From Pezicula radicicola (lineage: Eukaryota; Ascomycota; Leotiomycetes; Helotiales; Dermateaceae), in assembly GCA_003008705.1 (NCBI GenBank), contig PDUO01000002.1, positions 266,898 to 330,897 of the forward strand: a stretch of DNA of 64,000 nucleotides, given 5' to 3'. Positions 12,214-22,955 of the stretch are shown here, one piece after another. The notes under the pieces were generated by a model that had not been told where the DNA came from, did not search any database, and saw nothing but the letters and a program-made list of their open reading frames with translations. Made by a program: the position numbers and the translations under genes. Numbering within the stretch: position 1 is the first letter of the stretch; each line of letters begins with the position of its first letter.

Positions 12214-12729
12214 TCAGCATCCGTCCATGTCGGTATCACCTACATCCTTTCGAAGAGAGTTACGTTCCTCCTGAGCTTCCCCAGAACCCTCAGTGCTTGA
12301 TGGTAGTTCCGTCCCCAGAGATGACAGACCCTTTGAACAGACCTGTGTAGGCGCACTTGGCTGCTCCGCACTGCTTCGAGGTTTCGAGAAAGGACTAGGA
12401 AATTCTGGACCACTGATACCAACGATTGGGCGGGGAGCGATGATTGGTGTGAGTTTGACGCTCTTCTTTATTGGCAACTTCTTGTTTTGATGTCCCATAG
12501 GTGTAGAGGGGTTGTTGTGCAGCGAAACTTGCTTTGGACGCTCCAAATCGATTGGCAGAATATCTTCAGATTGAGATGCTGTTCCTTTTCTCAATGACGG
12601 AGAGGTGGGTTGTACTCGCTCATCTTCTACTACATGAGTGTAGCGTTTTGTCTTTGAAGGTAAAGGTGTCTTTGTAGCATCAGTCGACGGGGAGGACTTG
12701 TGAGGAGGGGTTGACGGGTTTGATGACAT
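12214..12729 (-). CDS. Hypothetical disordered Ser/Pro-rich protein
   Basis: Single-exon open frame of 171 residues starting MSSNPSTPPHKSSPSTDATK. It is rich in Ser, Pro, Thr and Lys, with SP/TP dipeptides throughout, and has a short more ordered-looking stretch KKSVKLTPIIAPRPIVGISG followed by PEFPSPFSKPR. The composition suggests an intrinsically disordered, phosphorylated nuclear or cytoskeletal protein, but no family is recognised. It lies about 580 bp upstream of ELP3 on the same strand. The start is the first ATG. Whether additional exons exist upstream is not resolved. It could be a shadow of chance, but the sustained protein-like composition makes a real gene likely. Confidence 0.55.
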   Translation of the reverse strand: MSSNPSTPPHKSSPSTDATKTPLPSKTKRYTHVVEDERVQPTSPSLRKGTASQSEDILPIDLERPKQVSLHNNPSTPMGHQNKKLPIKKSVKLTPIIAPRPIVGISGPEFPSPFSKPRSSAEQPSAPTQVCSKGLSSLGTELPSSTEGSGEAQEERNSLRKDVGDTDMDGC

Positions 12730-14317
12730 TGTGCCGGCTGTGGGAATTGGCTAATGGGGAGGTGTGAAGTTGAGATGAGAAAAGGTGTTAACAGGGCGAG
12801 TTTCAGAGGAATTGTTTTGTTCTGAGTAGGCTGTAGCCTGTATCGTTTGAGTTGAAGGGAAGGATGCAGGGAAGGAAAAGTAGGTGGTGAAGAAATCTGA
12901 CGGCGGGAAAGCGTCAGTGTATAATTAGTTTAGAATAACAAAGACTTCCAGCACTCATCAAGCAAACGTACACATCAGCATGTGCATCATAAGACGCTCT
13001 TTGATATGAAGCTGCAGTATGCACACTTTGGTGTCATGTTGTTTTCTTGTACTACCAGATGTAAGTGTGCAGCAAGCTAATGATAGTCTGGACCAAGAAA
13101 TATCACTAACATGGAGTGACTGGAACAGTCCTTCATGCTTGTTTTTATATCCTAAAGCTGCCTAGTCTTAAAATATTCCGCCAAATCTCAAGACTGTGAA
13201 TTTGAATGACCCTCAAACTCAATGAACTACACTGGACTCTGTCATAATTTTCCAGAGGATCCGTCTTAATATCAACACGACTAAAGACTTCCTTGAAGCC
13301 TTGTTTCTTGGTTTCAGTTGTCCTGAAAGCTACTTATCTATTTCTATTACACAGAACTCTTCTCTGCAGCTTCATCCTGTTCCTAGGGCAGTGCTCATGA
13401 AAATGACGATGAAACTGGTATTCTTTGTTATCATCAGTGCGACTACTGTCATGCATTCGTCGTCCGCAAATGCGAAAGGCAATACCATGGATTTCAATTC
13501 AATGAAGTACCTTAGTCTGAAGTAACAGGCATAACTTACGACATTACTTCAGAAAATTCCTTGAGTAGAACACCAACAAGAGACTTCTCTAACTTCCACA
13601 AGGGGACTGTGCTCCGTACACATGCTAATGAGTACTACCTATACATATTTACTGTGACTATACGGACAAGTCCTACTACTTGTTCCGCCCCTACCGCTGC
13701 AGTATGCTCTAGGTTCGTTTCAAGACAAAATTGTCAAGGAGGGAAGTAGCTAGATTTGTATTGTAGATTGAGGAATGGCTAGTAGAGTTTCTTCCTGGAG
13801 AAATCGTGTTGAGAATCGAAGCGCGAGTTGCACGCTGGCATTCGATATAAGGAATTTCGGTACTACTCTAGCAAGGAGCAAGATGTAGCTGCAGGCCCTT
13901 GCATGGTTCTTAATTCGATGAAGTAGAATGTCGTGCATGGGAGTCTTTCTGAAGCTTGTATGCTATTGTGAACAAGGCTTGTTGTAATCTCGCAGATGTC
14001 AATAGTCTTAGCAGTTCTTGCGTAAGCTAGCTGTCGGCTTGAGGCTTTATAGAACGCAACTTAGAGAATTGCAGCGATGTTTTGTCCTCTGGCAGAAAGT
14101 GGCATGCTTTTGACGTCGTTAACAATCTGAAGTAGAGCTCCCAAGTACTGCCACCGCCTTCCTACTTAGGGTTAGCCTTTACCGACCCTAGACCCCCGTG
14201 CCAAAGAGCTTGAGACCAGAGGTTGAAGATATATTTCATATCAACACCTGTACATTACCACCCTTGCTGCCTATTCAATCAATTCTTTGTTCGCCTGCCA
14301 TCACTTGTACATACAAG
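12730..14317. other. Intergenic, upstream of succinyl-CoA ligase alpha
   Basis: About 1.6 kb with no firmly supported gene. It contains one candidate small secreted-protein gene (13397-13749, listed separately). The remaining open frames lack support. Confidence 0.5.
13397..13749 (+). CDS. Candidate small secreted protein (speculative two-exon model)
   Basis: From ATG 13397 the frame reads MKMTMKLVFFVIISATTVMH then SSSANAKG, a good signal-peptide shape (charged n-region, hydrophobic h-region, small residues near a plausible cleavage after SANA). A GT at 13515 and AG at 13551-13552 would join it in phase to 13553-13749. That exon reads on to a tail with three cysteines (TTCSAPTAAVCSRFVSRQNC) and a stop. 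The total would be 104 residues. The implied intron is only 38 nt and its donor GTCTGA is weak, so the model may be wrong. Without splicing the secreted frame stops at 13525. No known family. Confidence 0.3.
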
Positions 14318-15677
<1,360 letters not shown>

Positions 15678-16125
15678 GAAATGACTGTTTTGATTAGAGA
15701 TGATGGGGCACGGCATGGAGCGGTAATGCATTTTGTTTGATCAGGTTTTACTTAGTCAATACCTCTTTTTCGTGTACAGCTAGAAACTACCCTTGTATTC
15801 CGAACTGGAGGCATTCTTGAGAATTATAGATTTCATCATGTCTGTAATATTACCGCGCGGCTCTGCCTCTTTGGTAGGTAAGCTTCCTACTGTATTTTCA
15901 AGACTACTGTGAAAGAAAGTATAAAATATATTGCTTTTGTGAAACAAGGTTGAACCCAGGCTTCTCAACTTTGTTTTTTTGATATCATCTTGTTGAATGC
16001 ATCTCTAGTCCACTTATAATCAAGCTCCCAGGGTTTCGCGCTAGTGCCCCGAGCTCATGAACCTTCCCCCCCACATCAATAATCAACTTCACGCAACTCC
16101 GCCCATCTCCCCTCTGACCACCACC
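15678..16125. other. Intergenic spacer between LSC1 and AP-2 mu
   Basis: 448 bp holding the LSC1 3' region and AP-2 mu promoter. An in-frame upstream ATG at 16057 exists but is not the expected mu-subunit start. Nothing else seen. Confidence 0.6.
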
Positions 16126-17552
16126 ATGTTATCTGGGATCCTGATATTCAATCAGAAGGGCGAGAACCTTATCTTCCGTGCATTTAGGAACGACTGTCGT
16201 CCCCGTTTGGCTGATGTCTTCCGTATCCAAGTCATTTCAAATGCGCAAGTCCGGTCTCCGATCTTGACGTTGGGAAGCACAACATTCAGCCATGTCAAGC
16301 ACGAGAATATCTATCTGGTGGCTATCACGAAGAGCAATGCTAATGCGGCGCTGGTATTCGAGTTCCTGTACAGGTTGATTGCTCTTGGGAAGGGATACTT
16401 TGGCAAGTTCGACGAGGAAGCGGTTAAGAATAACTTTGTGCTGGTCTACGAGCTATTGGATGGTTAGTCATGTCCAGTCTATGTCGGTAAGGTATAATTG
16501 CTGATATGTTCTGCGCAGAAATTCTGGACTTTGGATACCCGCAGAACACGGAAACCGACACTCTCAAGATGTACATCACAACGGAAGGAGTGAAGTCAGA
16601 GCGAACAATGGAGGACTCGGCGAAGATTACCATGCAAGCAACCGGTGCGCTCTCCTGGCGCAAAGCGGACGTCAAGTATCGTAAGAACGAAGCGTTTGTC
16701 GATGTCATCGAAGACGTGAACCTTCTCATGTCTGCGACTGGCACAATCCTCCGAGCGGATGTCAACGGGCAGATTGTTATGCGCGCATACCTCTCCGGAA
16801 CACCAGAATGCAAATTTGGCCTGAATGACCGACTGCTGCTGGACGGCGACAGCTTGTCTGCTCTACCATCTGGAAACCGAATGGGCACAAAGGCTACAAA
16901 GGCTGCGGCGGGAAGTGTTACATTGGAAGATTGCCAATTCCACCAGTGCGTGAAGCTGGGGAAATTTGATGCAGACCGAATCATTTCCTTCATTCCACCA
17001 GATGGTGAGTTTGAGTTGATGCGGTACCGAGCAACAGAGAATGTAAATCTGCCATTCAGGGTCCATGCCATTGTGAATGAGGTTGGTAAGACCAAGGTCG
17101 AATACAGTATTGCCATCCGAGCAAACTACGGAAGCAAGCTCTTTGCAACAAATGTGGTGGTTCGAGTGCCTACGCCTCTCAACACAGCGCGGATCACAGA
17201 GCGTTGCACACAAGGGAAAGCAAAGTATGAGCCCAGCGAGAACAATATCGTTTGGAAGATCCCTCGCTTCACCGGGCAAAACGAGTTCGTTTTAAGTGCA
17301 GAAGCCACGTTAACTAGCATGACGAACCAAAAAGCATGGAGCAGACCGCCCTTGAGTCTGAACTTCAGTCTGTTGATGTTTACAAGTTCAGGCTTATTGG
17401 TCCGATATTTGAAGGTGTTTGAGAAAAGTAATTATTCTAGTGTTAAGTGGGTGAGGTATATGACAAGAGCGGGTTCTTACGAGATACGGTAAGTGACTGC
17501 TTTAATCATAACAACATGGAATTTGATGGACTAACGTCTCTGCAGATTCTAG
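16126..17552 (+). CDS. APM4: AP-2 adaptor complex mu subunit
   Basis: Medium subunit of the AP-2 clathrin adaptor, which binds YxxPhi cargo signals and phosphoinositides at the plasma membrane during endocytosis. Predicted 437 residues in three exons: 16126-16462, 16519-17488 and 17546-17552. The longin-like N-domain starts MLSGILIFNQKGENLIFRAF. Diagnostic blocks are [40 protein letters not shown] (recreated by the first splice) and, in the mu-homology domain, SWRKADVKYRKNEAFVDVIE. The C-terminus VRYMTRAGSYEIRF depends on a seven-base last exon. ATG 16126 was chosen over the in-frame ATG 16057 because it aligns with the family start. The [11 protein letters not shown] spacing favours AP-2 over AP-1 mu. 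Length is normal. Confidence 0.93.
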
Positions 17553-18583
17553 ATGGCATGGGAATTAATAGGGAAGGGATATTGTGGCGTTTTGTTGAAA
17601 AATCATAGCGCTGCATTGCATTGGCGCTGGAGGTTTATAACTTGTCTGGTGATCATAATACAAAGATATTCTTTCACTCTCCCGGCTTTATTCCCGCTTC
17701 GACTTCAATTGAGTGTCGTAGCCGGTTGTGATACATCGATTTCAGAAGCATGGGGACTGTGGCCAAACGATCCAGGTAATTCGGGTAGTTTGGATTGCTG
17801 GCATCTTTACCACTAATTTGCTAATGGTTTGGATGAAGACAAAGGTGCTATGCATGTGGTGCGAAATTGCTGATTTGACCCCAGGACCTCATACCTGCCA
17901 GGCTATGATTTACGTCTTTGCCGTTATTTGACAATTGCACGATGTATTATCATGGGTATGGATACATGGCTGTAAACTGCTCTCCCTCCCTCATCTGTTG
18001 GATTACCAACACGGTTGTCATAATTAGAAGGCGGCGTCCTACACTGATTTTATTTCATTTATTAGGCACTTTTAAGATGGCGAGCTCTTTATAAACCTCT
18101 CACAATGTGTTTAGTGAGTTGATGGAAGTGAATAGTATTACGCTTCAGGTTATATATGCATATGTCTACCCTTGGTGAGTTCTAATGTATGCTGTGAAGT
18201 AGACTTGATAGCTACTTTGGAACTCACTTGGCTTGGATAATTAGTTCACTTCGGTACCTTACTTCTGTCACCTACAATGGCAAATTGCATCCAATACAGC
18301 ATCCTGCGATACCATTTTCAGAATCACTAATGCTCTCACTGACTGGTTCGATATGACAATACAGCCACGGCGTCTATACCATGCAAGCGAGGCATTCCCG
18401 CATTGGGCGTAATGCGGCCGACTTTACTCCTGTTGTCCGCACCCCAATGTCCGCATTCCAATGTCCGTATCCTAATGTCCGCATCCCAAACTCAATATTT
18501 GTCCGGCGGTCAATCTTTCCTACTTCCCTTATATTGCACCGAACAAGCAAGCAAAGTTTTCCAGAGCTTCGGATTCCCAAGTC
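17553..18583. other. Intergenic between AP-2 mu and methyltransferase
   Basis: About 1 kb with no gene seen. It includes one degenerate copy of the dispersed repeat (18218-18260) and an imperfect short repeat of ATGTCCGCATCCCAA-like units around 18445-18490. Confidence 0.55.
18218..18260 (+). repeat. Dispersed 18-bp-period repeat, copy 3 (degenerate)
   Basis: Reads GAACTCACTTGGCTTGGATA then ATTAGTTCACTTCGG, two units similar to those at 11.8 kb. Confidence 0.6.
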
Positions 18584-20419
18584 ATGACTTCGCAGCCCAC
18601 GCTATATGCCGCTGCCCAGGATCCAGTCGTATCTGGGCAAGCTAATGAGGATACTTCAGCCACAAAAGCCTCAGCAATCATTGAAGATTTAGCTCCAGCT
18701 ACCAGCACTCACACAGATATCGTTGAGACTTTAGAACCGATAGTTAACACTAGCGATGATGTTGATGATGATGGTCTGATAAGTGTAAAGTGCACTTCCC
18801 AAATGAGATCGTGGATACTACTGACCTTGGTACTATTAGATTGACAGCAATGATGATGCAGACTCAGCAATTGGGGGACTATCACACCCGTTAGAGCATA
18901 CCATGAGAACGGTTCAACGTAGTCTTGCTGATTAATGATGGTAGAAGCTCTACGATGTCAGTTCGGTCAAGTATCTACGATTATGTGGTGGAGAATGGCC
19001 GAACGTATCATCGATATAAAGAAGGCAGTGGGTTTCTTCTAATTTCTTCTTTGACTATTGTAGCTGATAGAAGCTTCTCCAGCATATGTTATGCCAAATG
19101 ACGCTGTAGGCCTGGTTGGTTCTTTTCCCCCAGCGGCTGTGCTGACGAAAAGATAGGTTGAACAAGACAGGCTAGGTAGGTATGCTCGGCGAGTGAGCAC
19201 TTGAGATTTTTAACTATGCTGACTAATTACTAATTACAAGATATGCAACATCATCTATGGCTCATGACTCTAGAAGATCGGTTATTTCTTGCTCCTATCA
19301 AACAGAATCCTCAGCATGTGCTTGACATCGGCACTGGGACTGGCATCGTGTGTTTCCTTTTCAAGAACTTGATATTGTCGTAAAAGCTGACTGACTGACA
19401 TGAAGTGGGCAATAGACTTCGGTATATAAAAATCATTTTGCAAATTGGATTTCATATACTAATAGCAATGCCTAGCCATCAAGTATCCTTCAGCATCCGT
19501 AATTGGCAGCGACCTAAGTCCAATCCAACCGGAATTGTGAGCTCACATCTAAATTATTCAGTAAACCCAAAAACTGACAAACGAACAGTGTCCCACCGAA
19601 TTGCAGCTTCGAAGTTGAAGATGTAGAAGACGAATGGGCATACAGTCAGGCATTCGACCTAATTCACGGTCGTCTTATGGTAAGCTGCTTCAAAGACCCA
19701 CGAGCTGTCCTCGCTTCTGCTTTTAACCACCTGGCACCGGGTGGTTACCTTGAAATGCAAGATGCCGATTTCCCTATGAAAAGTGTTGATGATACCCTTG
19801 CTGGAACTGCTCTTTGGGAGTGGAATCGATGTATCGTTGATGGTGCTGCTAATGCGGGTATGTATTCAATTTCATGGTGCAAAACTCCCTCTTTCCGTTT
19901 TTGCTTATTGCTCCCAAGTCAAGTTTGAGTAACTTAGTTGCCTGAGTGGCCACGCTTGACTCGAGTAGCTCTCAAACTCTCCAAAGCAAATAAACTAACA
20001 CCAACTTCACAAAAAGGACGACCCTGGACCCGCACAAAGCTATACAAAACCTGGATGGAAGAAATCGGCTTCACAGATATCAAAGAAGAACTTCGACGCT
20101 GGCCAATCAATACCTGGCCCCGCGATCCACATTTAAAAACACTTGGACTATGGTTTCGAGAGGATTTAATTGAGGGATTAGAGAGTACCAAGGCTGTTTT
20201 GACGAGGGGATTGGGATGGGGTCCTGAGAAGGTGGAGACTTTTTTGATGGATGTTAGGAAGGATATTAGGAATCGTGGGATTCATGCTTATGCTGTTATG
20301 TGAGTTTTGAGTTTTGTTTTGGGGGTTGATGTTGATGTTGATGATTGTCGGGTGGTTGGTTAGCTGACTGGATTGGGTTTTATAGGCATATTGTTTATGG
20401 GAGGAAACCTGAGTTGTAA
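18584..20419 (+). CDS. LaeA/UMTA-like SAM-dependent methyltransferase, 11 exons
   Basis: Complete class I methyltransferase, predicted 381 residues. Exons: 18584-18784, 18840-18889, 18945-19027, 19083-19105, 19157-19175, 19241-19347, 19406-19421, 19476-19536, 19589-19857, 20017-20299 and 20386-20419. A disordered acidic N-terminus (DDVDDDGLIS) precedes SSIYDYVVENGRTYHRYKEG and YVMPND. The SAM-binding motif I is VLDIGTGTGIWAIDF, followed by the motif II region IGSDLSPIQPEFVPPNC and then DVEDEWAYSQAFDLIHGRL. Post-core elements are LAPGGYLEMQDADFP and WPRDPHLKTLGLWF, ending HIVYGRKPEL. All ten introns are GT-AG and the total is an exact codon multiple, with micro-exons of 16, 19 and 23 nt. Intron 9 (19858-20016) is about three times longer than the rest and holds a copy of the dispersed repeat. 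Its acceptor ACAAAAAG is weak. Substrate unknown. Relatives include secondary-metabolism regulators and metabolite methyltransferases. Confidence 0.88.
19911..19970 (+). repeat. Dispersed 18-bp-period repeat, copy 4, inside an intron
   Basis: Within intron 9 of the methyltransferase, AAGTTTGAGTAACTTAGTTG is followed by CCTGAGTGGC and a short mirror segment CTTGACTCGAGTAGCT. It resembles the right part of copy 1 (CTTGAGTGGCCTGATTGATC). It probably explains why this intron is longer than its neighbours. Confidence 0.6.
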
Positions 20420-21007
20420 GATGTCTTTTTGGAGAATAAGGGGTTTCGTTTGATAGAAATATTTTTTAGTCATATAGAGGGTCTTGTATAGAGTTGGTAG
20501 TGACATTTTGAAGTACTTTTTGCCTTGGAAAGTCATCTGAGTTACTTGAACCAAGAGCTACTTAAATCAAAATATACACAGTGGGAGAATCTTGTCATAA
20601 ATATATGACCAAGTACTCAACCCCATTCAAAAGTTCCATAACATCAAATGTCCCGTCCAAACCCCTTATCAATGTAACGTTGTGCAACATTGCCACCTGC
20701 AGGTACGACCTGCCATCTTTAGTTTATCTTGACCGCGGCGCGGCTATATTAAAAACGGTTAGTTATCTACACTTTCCAATTTCCCCATCTTCTTACAGAG
20801 GCATCTCATTTAAAACTAAGTTTCTCCCACTTTTCGGGTCTTGGGATCTCCCATAGTAGGATGGGATGGGATACTAAGATAGATACGAAGCTCAAATAGG
20901 CGACCACGACTTCTTCTAGACAATTATCTTGGATTTTACCGAGTCCAATCCCTTTTCTTTGTTCCAAGGGTTCTTCAGAACGTACTTGTGCTATCACCTT
21001 CGACATC
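20420..21007. other. Intergenic between methyltransferase and GH76
   Basis: 588 bp; includes a reverse-orientation repeat copy (20536-20572) and the GH76 promoter. No gene seen. Confidence 0.55.
20536..20572 (-). repeat. Dispersed 18-bp-period repeat, copy 5 (reverse orientation)
   Basis: On the minus strand this reads GATTTAAGTAGCTCTTGG then TTCAAGTAACTCA, two units of the family. Confidence 0.6.
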
Positions 21008-22368
21008 ATGAGGACCTTTACTTCCCAAGTTTCCAATTACCATGGATTAAGGAGTTACTGGACGTCCAAAATCACATTACTTCTTAGTCTCACAATGTCA
21101 ATAACATCCATTCAAGCAATACCCAATTATCAACCACAAAACAGCAGTACAACAACGCCAACACCAGAAACCCAAGCATCCCTCGCCGTCTCATCAATGA
21201 TGACATTCTATAACCAAACATCCGGACTCTTCGGCGACTCTACAGTACCCTGGTGGTTATCAGGAAACGCACTCCAATCACTCCTCGACTACAGCAGCAA
21301 AACCTCATCATTCCAATATCTTGAAACAGCTCGAAATACGATTTCTATACAAAGAGCTCCATTAGAATGGTGGCCAGAAGGAAACGGAGATTTCAGAGCT
21401 GATTCAACAGATGATACGGGATGGTGGGCATTAGTCAATCTAAAAGTATATGAATTAACGGGAGAAGAAGAATATTTGAGTATTGCGAAAGAAGATGAGG
21501 GATATATGTGGAGTTATAGATATAATGGTACGGAGGGAGGTTGTAAGGGGGGTATTGTTTGGGATATACCTACTAGGAGTTATGTTAATGCTATTAGTAA
21601 CGAATTATATCTTCTTCTGGTTGCGAGTTTACATAATAGTATTCTGGGGGATACTTATTATTTGGATAAAGCTGTGGAGCATTGGAGCTGGTTTAAGGGC
21701 AGTGGCATGATTAATGGGGAGGGTTTGATTAATGATGGTTTGGAAGAGGAAGGGAATGGAACAAGTGCGACTTGTGTTAATAATGGGGGCATCACTTGGA
21801 CTTATAATCAGGGTGTTGTGATTGGTGGTCTTGTTGAGTTATGGAAGGCTACGGGTGATGAAGTCTATATTGATGAGGCGAGTAGCATTGCTGATGCTGT
21901 GGTTGGAAGTGAGGAACTTTCGCCTGGTGGGATTCTTACAGAACCTTGTGAGAGTGATCCTGAGACTTGTGTTCCTAATGGTCCGGCTTTCAAGGTATGT
22001 GAATATCCCCTCTCCAATCTTGAAACTATAACAAACAATATTTCCCAGTATTTCCTAATATTCCTCCTCGCAGCCACAGACCTTATCATTTTCTTTAATC
22101 ATCCTCTACATTTCGTCTCAATACAACCAAACTGACTCACGATTTCTTCAAAAACTTATAGGGTATATTCGTCCGATACTTAAGTGCGCTTATCAGTGTA
22201 CGCGCAGATCATCCATACAGCACTTACTTGGAAGCTCAAGTTACGAGTGCATACGCCAATGATCGGAATAGTAGTGATTTCTATGGATTAAGCTGGGCTG
22301 GACCGTTTCAAGATGTTGATATTGCAAGTCAGGCTTCGGCAGTGAGTTTACTTACTGCTGTGCTTTGA
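21008..22368 (+). CDS. Secreted GH76 alpha-1,6-mannanase-like glycoside hydrolase
   Basis: Glycoside hydrolase family 76 enzyme, expected to cleave alpha-1,6-mannan (Dfg5/Dcw1-like cell-wall remodelling or mannan degradation). Predicted 397 residues in two exons: 21008-21994 and 22162-22368. A hydrophobic signal segment TSKITLLLSLTMSITSIQA is preceded by about 19 polar residues. ATG 21008 is the first start, and an internal ATG just before SITSIQA also exists. The adjacent catalytic aspartates of GH76 fit STDDTGWWALVNLKVYELTG. Other family blocks are VPWWLSGNALQSLLDY, CKGGIVWDIPTRSYVNAISN and CVNNGGITWTYNQGVVIGGL. Exon 2 supplies GIFVRYLSALISVRADHP and the end FYGLSWAGPFQDVDIASQAS. No C-terminal GPI-type hydrophobic tail is seen, so a soluble secreted enzyme is more likely than a Dfg5-type anchored one. 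Several NxS/T sequons are present. Confidence 0.92.
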
Positions 22369-22955
22369 GATGGAGGACTGGGTTGAAGAGGCGAAGCGGT
22401 GGTTTGGTTGTGTGTTTGGGTTGGGCTTGGTTTGTGAAGGTGTCGTTGTGGTTGTGATTGTGGTAGTGTTATGATTAAAAAGGGTTACTTGATTTGAGTA
22501 ACTTACTTAGTTTAGGTAACTAGGTAACTCAATTGACTTGACCACTTGGTTATACGTTCAAGATCAAATTCTCCATCATGTGGATTTCTGTAGCAAACAA
22601 ACGAATAAGGACAGAAACCTAAGTAATCAAATCCATTCTAAACGAAAGACCTATGGAGGTACATCTTCACCCATTGGTGGGTATCGAAGGTATGATGGTA
22701 ATACAATGAATGAACCTGTTCTTTCCCGAACGCCTCCATGAACAATGCGTGCATGCGAAGAATTAGCTAGATCTCATGTCTCCAGAGGCCTCCCTCCATT
22801 TTTCCATTCCTCCAAAATCATGCATACCACGAGACTCCGTAATGGATTTATAATACAATGCCCTCATATATCTTGTCTTTTTCTACTTGCCCACAATGTT
22901 TCGGACGTCTTTCTCGTAAGTTGACTGACTTATGGACTCATTACTCAATGAGACT
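22369..22955. other. Intergenic, convergent 3' ends of GH76 and INO80
   Basis: 587 bp with one clear repeat copy (22483-22551). No gene supported. Confidence 0.6.
22483..22551 (+). repeat. Dispersed 18-bp-period repeat, copy 6
   Basis: Clear units: GGTTACTTGATTTGAGTAAC, TTACTTAGTTTAGGTAAC, TAGGTAACTCAATTGACTTG. The units sit in register at about 18 bp. Confidence 0.75.

Noticed and set aside
16424..17116. 230-residue minus-strand open frame
   Set aside because: Antisense shadow of AP-2 mu exon 2.
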